Below are positions 1-9,207 of a DNA stretch of 64,000 bases, one piece after another. Source of the stretch: Burkholderia thailandensis E264 (GTDB taxonomy: Bacteria; Pseudomonadota; Gammaproteobacteria; Burkholderiales; Burkholderiaceae); NCBI RefSeq assembly GCF_000012365.1, contig NC_007651.1, positions 3,224,001 to 3,288,000 of the forward strand, in the 5' to 3' direction. Numbering within the stretch: the stretch's first letter is position 1; each line of letters opens with the position of its first letter. The translations under genes and the position numbers were made by a program. The notes under the pieces are model-generated. The model worked only from the letters and a program-made list of their open reading frames with translations. It was not told where the DNA came from and ran no database searches.

Positions 1-1241
1 CCGTCGATCGACGGGCACTGCGACGCGGGCGCCGTGAAGCGCGAATTCGGATGCGCGGCCTTGCGGCCCGTCTCGCGGCCGATCTCGGGCGTCCATGCGT
101 TGCCCTGCCAGTCGGTGAGCCGCGCGGGCGGCGTATCGGTGAGCCCTTCCCACCAGACGTCGCCGTCTTCCGTCAACGCGACGTTCGTGAAGATCACGTT
201 TTCCGTGAGCGTCGCAAGCGCGTTCGGGTTCGTCTTCTCGCCCGTACCCGGCGCGACGCCGAAGTAGCCCGCCTCCGGGTTGATCGCGTACAGGCGCCCG
301 TCGCGGCCCGGCTTGAGCCATGCGATGTCGTCGCCGATCGTCGTCACGCGCCAGCCGTCGAAGCCCTTCGGCGGAATCAGCATCGCGAAGTTGGTCTTGC
401 CGCACGCGGACGGAAACGCCGCGGCGATGTGATACTTGCGCCCTTGCGGCGACGTCACGCCGAGAATCAACATGTGCTCGGCGAGCCAGCCCTCGTCGCG
501 CCCCATCGTCGACGCGATCCGCAGCGCGAAGCACTTCTTGCCGAGCAGCGCGTTGCCGCCGTAGCCCGAGCCGAAGCTCCAGATCTCGCGCGACTCGGGG
601 AAATGCACGATGTACTTGGTCGGATTGCACGGCCACGGAACGTCCCGCTCGCCCGCGGCGAGCGGACGCCCGACGCTGTGCACGCACGGCACGTAATCGC
701 CGCGCTCGCCGAGCGCGTCGAGCACGGCGCGCCCCATGCGCGTCATGATCCGCATGTTGGCGACGACGTACGGGCTGTCCGACAGCTCGACGCCGATATG
801 CGCGATGGGCGAGCCGAGCGGCCCCATCGAGAACGGCACGACGTACAGCGTGCGGCCGCGCATCGCGCCGCGAAACAGACCGTTGAGCGTCGCGCGCATT
901 TCGGCGGGCGCGATCCAGTGATTGGTCGGGCCCGCGTCGTCGCGATGCTCGCTGCAGATGAACGTGCGGTCTTCGACGCGCGCGACGTCCGAAGGATCGG
1001 ACAGCGCGAGAAACGAGTTCGGCCGCTTCGCCGGATTCAGGCGCACCATCGTGCGCTGCTCGACCATCGCGTCGCAAAGGCGGTCGTACTCCTCTTGCGA
1101 ACCGTCGCACCAGACGACGCGATCCGGCTCGGTCAGTTCCGCGATACGCGCGACCCAGTCGATCAGGCCGCGGTGCTTCACGTATTCGGGAACGTCGATC
1201 GGAATGGTGCGCGTCGCCGCGACCACGTTGCTTCGGGTCAT
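1..1241 (-). CDS. pckG: Phosphoenolpyruvate carboxykinase (GTP), 5' part only
   Basis: The reverse strand reads an open frame from the ATG at 1241 to the window edge (about 413 residues, so the C-terminal third is missing). The product converts oxaloacetate plus GTP to phosphoenolpyruvate, CO2 and GDP, the entry step of gluconeogenesis in the cytosol. The start [20 protein letters not shown], the P-loop-like [11 protein letters not shown] (coded near 385-415) and the following [16 protein letters not shown] segment are diagnostic of the GTP-dependent family; the ATP-dependent type lacks them. A GGAG Shine-Dalgarno lies 6-9 bases before the ATG. It is truncated only by the window limit. Confidence 0.96.
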   Translation of the reverse strand, partial: MTRSNVVAATRTIPIDVPEYVKHRGLIDWVARIAELTEPDRVVWCDGSQEEYDRLCDAMVEQRTMVRLNPAKRPNSFLALSDPSDVARVEDRTFICSEHRDDAGPTNHWIAPAEMRATLNGLFRGAMRGRTLYVVPFSMGPLGSPIAHIGVELSDSPYVVANMRIMTRMGRAVLDALGERGDYVPCVHSVGRPLAAGERDVPWPCNPTKYIVHFPESREIWSFGSGYGGNALLGKKCFALRIASTMGRDEGWLAEHMLILGVTSPQGRKYHIAAAFPSACGKTNFAMLIPPKGFDGWRVTTIGDDIAWLKPGRDGRLYAINPEAGYFGVAPGTGEKTNPNALATLTENVIFTNVALTEDGDVWWEGLTDTPPARLTDWQGNAWTPEIGRETGRKAAHPNSRFTAPASQCPSID

Positions 1242-2151
1242 GAGAGTGTCTCCGTGTTGTAGAAGCAGAAATCCGTGCGTGCGCCGCGCGACGACGCGCG
1301 CGGCGACGGGCATGGCGGCGCTACGCGATGGCTGGGGGCGGCGCACGCGCGTCTCGCGCATCGTGATCGTCGCGTTCCACGTTCCGACTCCGAAAACGGC
1401 GGAGCGTTCGTTATTTTAGGGTTGGGAACGACTGAATCGCCGAGCTTGCTCATGCACCTGCCATACGATCAAGGTGAAAGCCAGCATACCATCGCGATGC
1501 GGGCGGCGGCATTGCGCTGCAACAACGCGCGGCCCGCGCGCGCCCGGCGCGAGGCGCGTCGCGACGGACGCGCGCCGGGCCGCGCGCCGAACGCAATTGG
1601 AGCAATCCAGCATGCTGAAGACGGGCGCGGACACGGGTTTTCACCGACGGCCGCGCGCGTTGCTCCGCGCATCGGGAAGCGGCCGCGATGCATGCCGGGC
1701 GCGCGGAATCGCCGCATGTGCGGCGGGCCGCACGTGAAGCGATCGCGCGGACGCGAGACGCGAGCGTGCCCGTCGGCGCGCATCGGACATCGAGCCTCGC
1801 GCAGGCGGCAAGAAGCGATGCCTCAAACTCCTGAAGGCACGCGACTGCGCGGCCGGCCGCACGCACGCGTCGCGCGAGGACAGGCCGGGTTCCTGTCGCT
1901 CGCGCGTCATGTCGCGCGCACATCGTCCGCGCCATGCTGATCCGACAGCGGGACTCGCGCCCCGCGCAATCCGCATGCCCGCTGCATCGCTTCGACGACT
2001 TCGCTTCGACGGCCTCGCTTCGACGGCCTCGCTTCGACGCCGCGCCGGCAAGCGAAACCGGTACCGACCGCGCGCCGCCGATGCCCGCCGCGGCGCAGCG
2101 CGCCGAACATGCGCCCGCCGCATGCCGTCCGACGCCCGATGTCGAACGCCT
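1242..2151. other. Long intergenic region, no gene recognised
   Basis: About 0.9 kb between the divergently arranged pckG and the hsp20 pair. All six frames carry only arginine/alanine-rich open frames typical of GC-rich noncoding DNA, and none has family character. It must hold the pckG promoter, probably in the locally AT-rich stretch around 1400-1440. A 14-bp tandem repeat lies at its right end. Confidence 0.6.
1989..2044. repeat. 14-bp tandem repeat, four units
   Basis: Four head-to-tail units of gcttcgacggcctc: the two middle copies are identical and the outer two are degenerate. It is a candidate VNTR in the noncoding region ahead of the small heat shock genes. Confidence 0.75.
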
Positions 2152-2179
2152 CTTGAAATCGCCTCCGCCGCACCTATCT
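2152..2179 (+). promoter_or_regulatory. Sigma32 (RpoH)-type heat shock promoter
   Basis: CTTGAAA at 2152-2158 is a perfect core of the RpoH -35 element. It is followed after about 13 bases by ACCTATCT (2172-2179), which resembles the CCCCATNT -10 element. It faces the two hsp20 genes and would give a 5' UTR of about 125 nt, long enough for a RNA thermometer, although no clear ROSE or fourU element was recognised. Confidence 0.65.
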
Positions 2180-2311
2180 TCGAGACGCTGACGCAGCCGC
2201 TCCTCGCGCGCGGCCTATTTCGACCGATTTGTCGCGGCCAGGCAAACGAACCGGTCCGTATGCGTATACCGCCGGTGCGTTCGCCGGGCCTTGTTCCAGG
2301 AGGACACGACC

Positions 2312-2752
2312 ATGAGCGATCTCTATTTCGGCGCCGATCTCTTCAGCGAGTTCGATCGTCTGCATCGGCAGATGACGAACCTGTTCGGCGGCATCCCTTC
2401 CAGCATTCGCGCAAGCCGGCTCGGCGCATTCCCGCCACTGAACATCGGCACGACCGAGGATTCGATCGAGATCGTCGTGTTCGCGCCCGGCATGCGCGCG
2501 GCCGACTTCGACGTGTCGATCGACAAGGGGCTGCTCGCGATCGGCGGCGAGCGCAAGGCCGCGCCGCGCGCGGAAGGCGACGATGTGCGCGCCTATGCGC
2601 AGGAGCGCTATAGCGGCGCATTCCGGCGCGTCGTCGAGTTGCCGCAGAACGCCGATCCCGACAAGATCCGCGCACGCTACGAAAACGGCTGCCTGCTGAT
2701 CAGCGTCGGCAAGCGCGAAGCGTCGAAGCCGCGCGCGATCACCGTGCAATGA
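2312..2752 (+). CDS. Hsp20/alpha-crystallin small heat shock protein
   Basis: 146 aa. ATP-independent holdase chaperone that binds unfolding proteins in the cytosol. The alpha-crystallin domain spans roughly residues 40-140, with the beta-strand pattern around IEIVVFAPGMRAADFDVSID and the C-terminal NGCLLISVGKRE strand. The start is the ATG at 2312 because AGGAGG lies 6-11 bases upstream; a longer frame from a TTG at 2291 would contain that ribosome-binding site. It is first of a two-gene heat shock unit, 31 bases before the second Hsp20, behind a sigma32-like promoter. Confidence 0.95.
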   Translation: MSDLYFGADLFSEFDRLHRQMTNLFGGIPSSIRASRLGAFPPLNIGTTEDSIEIVVFAPGMRAADFDVSIDKGLLAIGGERKAAPRAEGDDVRAYAQERYSGAFRRVVELPQNADPDKIRARYENGCLLISVGKREASKPRAITVQ

Positions 2753-2783
2753 GCCCCGTCAGTCCCGAAACAAGGAGTCGACC

Positions 2784-3179
2784 GTGAACACCAGCAATCC
2801 AGCCGCAGAACGTCAATCCGCCACGCCGGCGCGCCGCGACGCGGGCGATGCGCCGCGCGCGCTCACGCCGGCCGTCGACGTGTACGAAGACAAGCACGGC
2901 GTGACGCTATGGGCCGACCTGCCCGGCGTGCCGAAGGAGCGCCTCGAAGTGAAAATCCACGACGGCCATCTGTCGATCGACGCGCACGCGGTACTGCCGA
3001 TGCCGGCGGGCCTGCGCGCGCAGCACGTCGAGGTGCGCGAGCCGCATTTCATGCGCACGTTCCAGTTGAGCCCGGACTTCGACACGTCGAAGATCGAGGC
3101 CAATCTTCAGGATGGCGTATTGAAGCTGACGATTCCGCGACGCGACGAAGCGCGCCCGCGGCGTATCGAAGTGATGTGA
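2784..3179 (+). CDS. Hsp20/alpha-crystallin small heat shock protein, second copy
   Basis: 131 aa from a GTG at 2784 preceded by AAGGAG. Alpha-crystallin domain at about residues 30-131 with the family hallmark TLWADLPGVPKERLEVKIHDG and a closing DGVLKLTIPRRDE strand. It differs from its upstream neighbour in sequence, so the pair probably forms mixed or class A/class B-like oligomers, as small heat shock protein pairs do in other proteobacteria (inference). It is cotranscribed with the upstream hsp20; no T-rich terminator is seen after it. Confidence 0.94.
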   Translation: MNTSNPAAERQSATPARRDAGDAPRALTPAVDVYEDKHGVTLWADLPGVPKERLEVKIHDGHLSIDAHAVLPMPAGLRAQHVEVREPHFMRTFQLSPDFDTSKIEANLQDGVLKLTIPRRDEARPRRIEVM

Positions 3180-3309
3180 CGCAAGCCGCGCCGCGTCCTC
3201 GCGCGCCGTCGACACGGGACGATGCGCGACGGCGCGGCGCCGGGCGCGTCGGACGACAAGCCTCGCGCGGCCCGCGCGATTTTCCCGCGTGTCGCGATGG
3301 CGCAAGCGC

Positions 3310-4401
3310 CTAGCGCGACACGCGCTCGATCAATTCCTCGTCGCAGACGACGCTGCCGAGCGCCGGCGCGGCGGGTTCCGGATTCGCGGCAAACGATGCT
3401 TCGGCGCTTGAAACCGCCGCCGCCCGCGCGGCGCCCGCCACGGCCGGCGCCGCCGCCGTGTAGTGCTTGAGGAAGCATCGCATCGCATGGCTCACGCCCA
3501 TGCTGTTGATCTCGCGCAAGTCGTCCTCGTAGTAGCGGCCCGCGTTGAAGTTGCCCGTGATGATCTCGTACGACGGGAAATAGTCGACCCAGTCGAATTC
3601 GTTGCAGGCCATTTCCGCGGCAACCCTCAGCACCGATTTGCTGTACGTCGTCGCGACGAGCACGTTCTTGTTCTCGTAGGTCGCGACGAGCGGCACGGGC
3701 GACACCGTCAGCAGCACGTTGACGCGCGGATTCACCGCCTTCAGCTGGACGAGGAACGCGCGCAGGTCGCCCGCGACGTCGAACACGCTCAGGTTCGTGA
3801 AGCGGTACGCCGCGTCGTCGTAGACGCCGCCCGCGACGCCCGGCGCCAACGGAAACACTTCGCCATAAGCGCGATTCGACCAGCTTTCGGTCAGCCCCAG
3901 CGTGAACACGAAGACGTCGGACTCGACGAACATCGCCCTCACGTGCCGCAGATGCTCGGCGCGCGCATCGGCCACCGCGCCCGCATCGTCGTAGCCTTCC
4001 GGCGTGACCGTCGGCCGGAACGCGTCGACGTAGCGCCCGTCCGCGCGCAGCCATGCGAGTTCCATTTTCGTGCGCCGCCCCATCGCCTCCTCGAACAGTT
4101 GCAGCAACTGGCGCACCGTATACAGATTGCCGAAGCGCGCGGAAAACACGCCGTAGCCGAGCCGCTTGCGCTCGTCGGCCGGCAGATGCGCGCCGGCTTC
4201 CGGCACGAAGTAATTGAAGCCGATGTCCGACAACCGCCGCGAGAGGTGCTGCGCGAAGCAACTGCCCGCGGTGCTCACCCGCTGCTGCGCGCTGATCCTG
4301 AATTTCGGCTCGACGACCGGATCGAACGCGTGCATGTCGACGTTCGCGACCGCCTTGCGCCAGAACTGGTGCGGCGGAAGATGCCTGTAGGGATTCGTCA
4401 C
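3310..4401 (-). CDS. GSCFA-domain protein
   Basis: 363 aa. The N-terminal VSTAGSCFAQHLSRRL contains the GSCFA motif that names the family (PF08885), and FTLGLTESW, LTVSPVPL and FPSYEIITG are also typical. The family belongs to the SGNH-hydrolase-like group, often found near polysaccharide genes; the activity is unproven. It starts with GTG at 4401, overlapping the stop of the upstream WcbI-like gene by four bases (GTGA), so the two are translationally coupled. A longer frame continues upstream but is the out-of-frame shadow of that gene. The last 35 residues are Ala-rich. Confidence 0.88.
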   Translation of the reverse strand: MTNPYRHLPPHQFWRKAVANVDMHAFDPVVEPKFRISAQQRVSTAGSCFAQHLSRRLSDIGFNYFVPEAGAHLPADERKRLGYGVFSARFGNLYTVRQLLQLFEEAMGRRTKMELAWLRADGRYVDAFRPTVTPEGYDDAGAVADARAEHLRHVRAMFVESDVFVFTLGLTESWSNRAYGEVFPLAPGVAGGVYDDAAYRFTNLSVFDVAGDLRAFLVQLKAVNPRVNVLLTVSPVPLVATYENKNVLVATTYSKSVLRVAAEMACNEFDWVDYFPSYEIITGNFNAGRYYEDDLREINSMGVSHAMRCFLKHYTAAAPAVAGAARAAAVSSAEASFAANPEPAAPALGSVVCDEELIERVSR

Positions 4402-5252
4402 AGTGCGGCCTCGATGATGTGCAGCGCGCTCGCGAGATGCGGGCTGTTGCCGTGCAGTTGATTCTTGTCGAAAGCCGCGTACGCGTCGAACGATCCTTCG
4501 ATGAACGCGTCGAGCGTCAGCAACTGATAGTTCATCCCCTTGAACAGGTAGCTGCCGCGCCCGGCGCCGAAGCGCTCGGCCAGCTCGGGATAGATCGGGT
4601 AGACGGGCGCCTGCACCAGCGTGTCGTGCGGAACGATGCCGGATTCGACGACGCGATCGCCCGCGACCTTTCTCGCGACCATTAGCGCAACGTCGTACAG
4701 CGCGTGCGCCTTCGGATGGTTCATCGTGTGCATGAACGCGCTGCCGCGCGTCCACCGGCTCAATTCGGACGACAGATCCCAGCCGTACTCCGCGTACATG
4801 TCGAGAAAGAGCTTGCGCTCGATGTCCCAGAGCGAGAAATACTGAAGCGCGTCGTAAATCGCCTCGTTGAAGAGCGCCCGGGTCTGCCCGATCGTGCAGC
4901 CGAGCTTGTAGGCGGCAAAAACGATCGTCGAATGATAGTCGTCGAGCGGCGTTTTTACCGACTTTCCATCGTGAAAGACATTTTGCAGATCCGGGTGATA
5001 AGCGCGAAACCGGATTGCCGGCAGCATTGTCGCGTTGGGCATCGTCGCAAAATCGACAATGCCCAATTGCTGAATTTCGGGGTTGACAACGATATGATCG
5101 TAGGTCGGGATCTGCTGCCGCCAGAATTCCGAATTGGCTTGGAACCCCCAATAATCGCACGCGTCGACCTTGACGTCCGGGCACATCATGGCCAGCGACA
5201 GCATCATCCCAGTAGTCTGGCAATTCGATATAACCAGCCACTTTTCTTTCAC
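4398..5252 (-). CDS. WcbI-like polysaccharide biosynthesis protein
   Basis: 284 aa. The N-terminus KWLVISNCQTTGMMLSLAM followed by CDYWGFQAN resembles WcbI of the Burkholderia capsule cluster, a CoA-binding protein proposed to acylate or otherwise modify capsular sugar (family knowledge). No membrane segment or signal peptide is seen, so it is likely cytosolic. It is coupled to the downstream GSCFA gene by a 4-base overlap. The upstream AT-rich gap separates it from a divergent methyltransferase gene. The pairing suggests modification of a surface glycan or lipid, but no glycosyltransferases are nearby. Confidence 0.8.
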   Translation of the reverse strand: MKEKWLVISNCQTTGMMLSLAMMCPDVKVDACDYWGFQANSEFWRQQIPTYDHIVVNPEIQQLGIVDFATMPNATMLPAIRFRAYHPDLQNVFHDGKSVKTPLDDYHSTIVFAAYKLGCTIGQTRALFNEAIYDALQYFSLWDIERKLFLDMYAEYGWDLSSELSRWTRGSAFMHTMNHPKAHALYDVALMVARKVAGDRVVESGIVPHDTLVQAPVYPIYPELAERFGAGRGSYLFKGMNYQLLTLDAFIEGSFDAYAAFDKNQLHGNSPHLASALHIIEAAL

Positions 5253-5714
5253 GGCGCCTCTCTATTGAAATACTGTTGACGGGAATCTGCCTTCCTGCAC
5301 CCACCTTACCCCGAAGGAGACTTATCTATTTTTCAAGAAAATTAGTATACCCAACGTTTGATTGCATGACTTTCTTGTTTTTCAGACTGCATCGCAATGC
5401 GTCAATGCACGAATTACATATCATTCGGCCCGATTATTTCACGTCCAGCGAAAAATCCACCGATGCAGACCTCGATTCACGCTCGTGCATCCATTCGCCC
5501 GTGAATTCGACGTTTCCCTCTTTTGCTGCTGGCATGCAACGCGGGCGGCGAGCTGCTTGACAAAAGAGCGGACAAATATGCTTGCCCCCGCTTCCTTGCG
5601 AGACGGTAATCCGGCGCGCCGACGCATGTTTGCGAACGGATTTCGTAAGAATGACAAATATCTGCCGCTTCGGCGTAGAATGCCGCAACCAATTTCATGC
5701 CCATCGGGAGAAAA
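5253..5714. other. AT-rich divergent promoter region
   Basis: 462 bases between the WcbI-like gene and the methyltransferase gene. Parts of 5320-5480 and 5640-5720 are far more AT-rich than the rest of the window. No coding frame has family character. The region should hold two divergent promoters; its composition suggests acquired DNA. Confidence 0.6.
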
Positions 5715-6437
5715 ATGGACGGCCGCGATCGAGGTATTGCATCGCATAACAAAATCAATATCGGTTGCGGGTATGACAAGCGGCCGGATTTTCTGAACGT
5801 CGACACGGACCCCGCCTGTCAGCCCGACATCCTGATTTCCGACAACGGTTACGGCGAGCTGCCGCGGCGGCATTTCTCCGAAGTGCTCGCGAAAGACGTG
5901 CTCGAGCACATCCCGCGCTGTGAAACGGCGAACGTGGTGCTCGAATGGGCGGACCTGCTGTCGCCGGGCGGCGCGCTCGAACTGCGCACGACCAGCCTCC
6001 TCGGTATCGCGCGGCTGATGGAGCAGCATTCGAATTACGCGGACCAGGCGAACTATGCCGACGAACTGTTCGGCAATCAGGCTCACGCCGGTGAATTTCA
6101 TTACACGGCGTTCACCGAATCGACGCTGAAGGCCCAGTTGATTGCGGCCGGCTTCGAGATCGCGAGCTTCGAACTCGTCGACCACCGGCGCTTCGCGGTG
6201 CACGCGATCAAGCAGACGGACTGGACGAAGCTGGCCGACGCGGCGGCCGACCAATCCAATCGCGCATTCGTCGATATCGCGTATCGCGAGATTCTGTTTC
6301 GCGAGCCCGAGGCGTTCTTCCTCGAGATCGATCTCGCCGCGCTCGACGGCGGCACGTGCTCGCGCCGCGATTTCGTCAAGAAGCTCCACGCGAGCGAGGA
6401 GCGCCGTCTGCGCGTCGCGATGAGGCATGGGCTGTAA
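5715..6437 (+). CDS. SAM-dependent methyltransferase with C-terminal DUF4214
   Basis: 240 aa from the ATG at 5715 (GGGAGAAAA just upstream); an in-frame ATG at 5697 is less well placed. The N-terminal Rossmann methyltransferase has motif I NKINIGCGYDKRPDFLNVD, then KDVLEHIP and a post-motif GGALELRTTS. The final 50 residues (FVDIAYREILFREPEAFFLE to HASEERR) match the DUF4214 pattern, a module found on glycan- and phycobilisome-linker-like proteins. It is divergent from the WcbI/GSCFA pair, consistent with a glycan-modification cluster. The acceptor is unknown. Confidence 0.87.
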   Translation: MDGRDRGIASHNKINIGCGYDKRPDFLNVDTDPACQPDILISDNGYGELPRRHFSEVLAKDVLEHIPRCETANVVLEWADLLSPGGALELRTTSLLGIARLMEQHSNYADQANYADELFGNQAHAGEFHYTAFTESTLKAQLIAAGFEIASFELVDHRRFAVHAIKQTDWTKLADAAADQSNRAFVDIAYREILFREPEAFFLEIDLAALDGGTCSRRDFVKKLHASEERRLRVAMRHGL

Positions 6438-6524
6438 GCGCGCCGCTTGCGTGCGCGGCCGGCGCGACTTTTCTTTTACCGCCTCGCGTAAGACAATGTG
6501 CAGCCGCGCCGGCGCACCGCCCTC

Positions 6525-6633
6525 CCAGCCTGTGCGGATCAACTTCGGCCACCCGTGGAGCGCCGCCGTCGACGACGCGATCCGCATCGTCGGCGAGCTC
6601 GTCGCGCAGCCGTCCGTGCGCAAGCGGCGCTGA
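6525..6633 (+). pseudogene. C-terminal remnant of a MocR-type (GntR/aminotransferase) regulator
   Basis: The frame reads PVRINFGHPWSAAVDDAIRI then VGELV and a stop at 6633. This resembles the extreme C-terminus of PLP-dependent MocR/PdxR regulators (consensus like RLNFGHPW...LGELV). Nothing upstream in any frame continues the protein, so only about 35 residues survive. Recognition is by motif alone. Confidence 0.45.
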
Positions 6634-6697
6634 CGGGCCGCGCGCCGCCGCCTGCGACGGCGCGCCCGCCGGCCGGTGCGCGGACGGCGGGCGCCGC

Positions 6698-6892
6698 TCA
6701 GCGCATCACGGCGGTCGCGATCCTCGCGATCGCGAACAGGACGCCACCGAAGCACGCGGCGAGCAGGATCGCCATCACCGGCACCCACGGCAGCTTCACC
6801 GACGCGAGATCGGCCTGATGCTCGGCCCCCTTGCGCACGCCGAAGAAGCTCCACAACACCATTCGCATCATTCTCGTCAGACCTATCGCCAT
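6698..6892 (-). CDS. DUF2970 small membrane protein
   Basis: 64 aa if started at the ATG at 6892 (alternatives: 6928, or the ATG pair near 6871). The sequence MVLWSFFGVRKGAEHQADLA followed by one hydrophobic helix (VPVMAILLAACFGGVLFAI) is the DUF2970 signature found in many beta- and gamma-proteobacteria. It is a single-pass inner-membrane protein of unknown role. It is monocistronic on the minus strand between two eroded remnants. Confidence 0.75.
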   Translation of the reverse strand: MAIGLTRMMRMVLWSFFGVRKGAEHQADLASVKLPWVPVMAILLAACFGGVLFAIARIATAVMR

Positions 6893-7071
6893 TCTCCGCC
6901 ATCGCGGCTCGTCAACACGGCGAGCCACATCTCGTGCGCCTCACGATAGCGTCGCGCCGCGAGCGATGAAAGCAGCAGTTCCGTGCGGATTTCGCGCAGC
7001 AGCCGGGTTCGCCGCTTCGCGCCCGCGTGCGCTTGATGCAGACGGCATCCCGCCGGCTCCATCCCGTGCAG

Positions 7072-7500
7072 GTCCCGTGCAGGAGTACATCGATCCGCAA
7101 AACGTGCCGCCCGCCGAAGAGCTGCGCGGCATCCGTTCCGTCCGCGACTACGAAGCCAGCTTCGCGAAATTCGCGAAACAGCTGCGCGAATCGGGAACGT
7201 GTTCGCAGTGCGGCTCGTCAAGCCGTCAACGGCAAATGGCGCTGATCCTCAGGCGGCGCATTCATGCCCGGCCGCTCGATCGGCCCATCGAATTCCCGCA
7301 CGGATTCCGCACGTGCAATGCGGAATCGAACGGCCCGTTGCACGAGCGGCGGTCGAAATTGCCGGGGGGCGTCCGCTCCGAGTCTTTCGGGGATCGCGAC
7401 CGCAGCGGCGACGTCGTCAAGGGCATCCGGCACGAAGACCTCCAGCGGCCCTCCTTTCGCGATGCTTCAGCGGACGTCGTCCTTTCGAGCTGGGTTCTGG
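7072..7500 (+). pseudogene. Degenerate SAM methyltransferase remnant
   Basis: A frame open to 7661 contains EYIDPQNVPPAEELRGIRSV, CSQCGSSSRQRQMALIL, ESNGPLHERRSKLPGG and VVKGIRHEDLQRPSF...ADVVLSSW. These blocks look like the zinc-ribbon-like start and Rossmann core of a class I methyltransferase (typical pattern: HEDLQ.L.F.D.S.D.VLSSDVLEH). The order is right, but the SAM-binding region between 7250 and 7320 is scrambled and no proper start or C-terminus is present. It is probably decayed rather than functional. Confidence 0.5.
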
Positions 7501-7793
7501 CCGGCGCATCGTCGTGTGCGCCGTCGCGACGTCCCGTCGCGACATCAATACCCGGCCGACGCCCCTTACCCGTCTGCCGCGCTGCCAGCACGCCCGCGAT
7601 GTCTTGGCCGGTCATGCTCGCGACGCGTGTTCCTGCTGCTGCGCACCAAGAAAAACTATAATAGCCGGCTCGCCATGCCACATCGCATCGGCCGACGCCG
7701 CATGCGCGAGGCCGCGCCGATCGGCCGCGTCGAGCCCGCGGGTCGGCCCGGGCCGGACTGCGCCGCGCGTGGCCCGCCACTTTGAATGACGTC

Positions 7794-9059
7794 ATGCACA
7801 ACCGATTCCGACCGTTTCTCGCCCCATCCGCCGTTGCGATCGCGACCGTGCTGTCCGCCTGCACGTCGGCGCCCAAGCCGCTTTATCAGCAGGAACAGTT
7901 CGACGCGACCGCGAGCCCGTACGCGCGCACGTTCCACGAAAAATCGGCCGCGACGTGCGAAGCCGCGCGCCGCGCACTGCTGAGCCAGGGCTACATGGCG
8001 AGCGCGACGCGCCCGGATGCGGTCGACGGCAGCAAGAACTTCCAGCCGAGCAACGACTCGCACGTCGTCATCGAATTTCATGTCGTCTGCGCGGACGCGG
8101 ATGTCGACGGCGCGTCGAGCATCGCTTATGTGAACGCGGTGCAGGACCGCTACTCGCTGAAGAAGAGCAACACGTCGGCAAGCGTCGGCCTGAGCGTGTT
8201 CGGCTCGCTGTCGCTGCCGATCGGCTCGAGCGACGACGCGATGGTCAAGATCGCGAGCGAGACCATTCCCGCCGGCGTGTTCTACGAGCGCTTCTTCAAT
8301 CTCGTCGACCATTTCCTGAAGATCGACCCGACGCGCCGCGACAAAGCGGCCGTCAAGGCGGCCGAGAAGGAACGCGTCGCGCCGCTGCCCGAACCGGCGG
8401 AGACGGCCGAAGGCGCGCCGATGAAACTGAGGACGCCTGCCGCACCGACGCCGCCGGCGGAGCCCGCGCCTGCGTCCGCTGCCGCGCCCGAAGCGGCGTC
8501 GGCCGGCACGGCAGCGCCCGCGTCCGCCGCGGCATCGGCGGCGGCATCGGCTCCGGCGGCCTCGCCCTCTGCCGCATCGACGCCTGCGGCGGCGGCCGCG
8601 CCCGTGACGCATGCCGCGCCGGCATCGGCCCCGGCCACCGCGTCGGCGCCCACGGCGGCGTCGGTACCGACGCCCGCATCGGCGCCGATGCCCGCACCCG
8701 CATCCGAACTCGCCCCGGCCCCCTCGACGAGCGCGACGTCGTCGATCGCGCCGCCGGCTGCGCCCGTCGCATCGCAGACTCAACCGGCGCGGGCGAACAC
8801 ATCCGTCTCGACATCGGCGGCGGCGATGTCCGCTTCGACATCTACGCCAGCGCCGGCGCCGGCATCGACGCCCGTAGCGACCGCCGCGCCGTCACCGATA
8901 TCGCCCGACGCGCCGTTCCCGGCGGACGCCGCGCAGACGCCGCCGCCAGCGGCAACGCCGGCCGCCGCGCCGGCGGCCGGCCCCGCGCCTGCCTCGGCGA
9001 ACGCCACGGCAACCGCCGACGCGGCGCCATCCGCCACCCACGACGTCAACGCGAACTGA
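7794..9059 (+). CDS. DUF2242 lipoprotein with long Ala/Pro-rich tail
   Basis: 421 aa from the ATG at 7794; a TTG at 7782 is less likely. The signal peptide ends in the lipobox LSAC (Cys at about residue 23), so it is an outer- or inner-membrane lipoprotein. Residues 24-195 form the DUF2242 domain (SPYARTFHEKSAATCEAARR, DRYSLKKSNTSASVGLSVFG). From about residue 205 to the end the protein is almost entirely Ala, Pro, Ser and Thr, resembling a disordered periplasmic spacer. It is monocistronic. Confidence 0.85.
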   Translation: MHNRFRPFLAPSAVAIATVLSACTSAPKPLYQQEQFDATASPYARTFHEKSAATCEAARRALLSQGYMASATRPDAVDGSKNFQPSNDSHVVIEFHVVCADADVDGASSIAYVNAVQDRYSLKKSNTSASVGLSVFGSLSLPIGSSDDAMVKIASETIPAGVFYERFFNLVDHFLKIDPTRRDKAAVKAAEKERVAPLPEPAETAEGAPMKLRTPAAPTPPAEPAPASAAAPEAASAGTAAPASAAASAAASAPAASPSAASTPAAAAAPVTHAAPASAPATASAPTAASVPTPASAPMPAPASELAPAPSTSATSSIAPPAAPVASQTQPARANTSVSTSAAAMSASTSTPAPAPASTPVATAAPSPISPDAPFPADAAQTPPPAATPAAAPAAGPAPASANATATADAAPSATHDVNAN

Positions 9060-9207
9060 TCGGCCGCCCCGGCGCTCGCGCCGCGTCGGGCCGCGAGCGC
9101 CATCGCCATCGATCGGCGCGGCGGAGTTCGCAACGGACGCGGGGCGGCGTCCGCTTCGGCGCAAACTCCGCCACGAGCTTCGCCGCCCCCGCCACCGGGG
9201 GCTCCGC

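Noticed and set aside
3310..5304. A 664-aa GSCFA protein starting at 5304
   Set aside because: The first 300 residues are the shadow of the WcbI-like gene; the coupled GTG at 4401 fits.
5276..5560. 94-aa plus-strand frame in the AT-rich gap
   Set aside because: No ribosome-binding site, no family character, and it lies over the divergent promoter region.
7656..8783. 375-aa Arg/Gly-rich minus-strand frame
   Set aside because: Antisense of the Ala/Pro-rich tail of the DUF2242 lipoprotein; pure composition effect.
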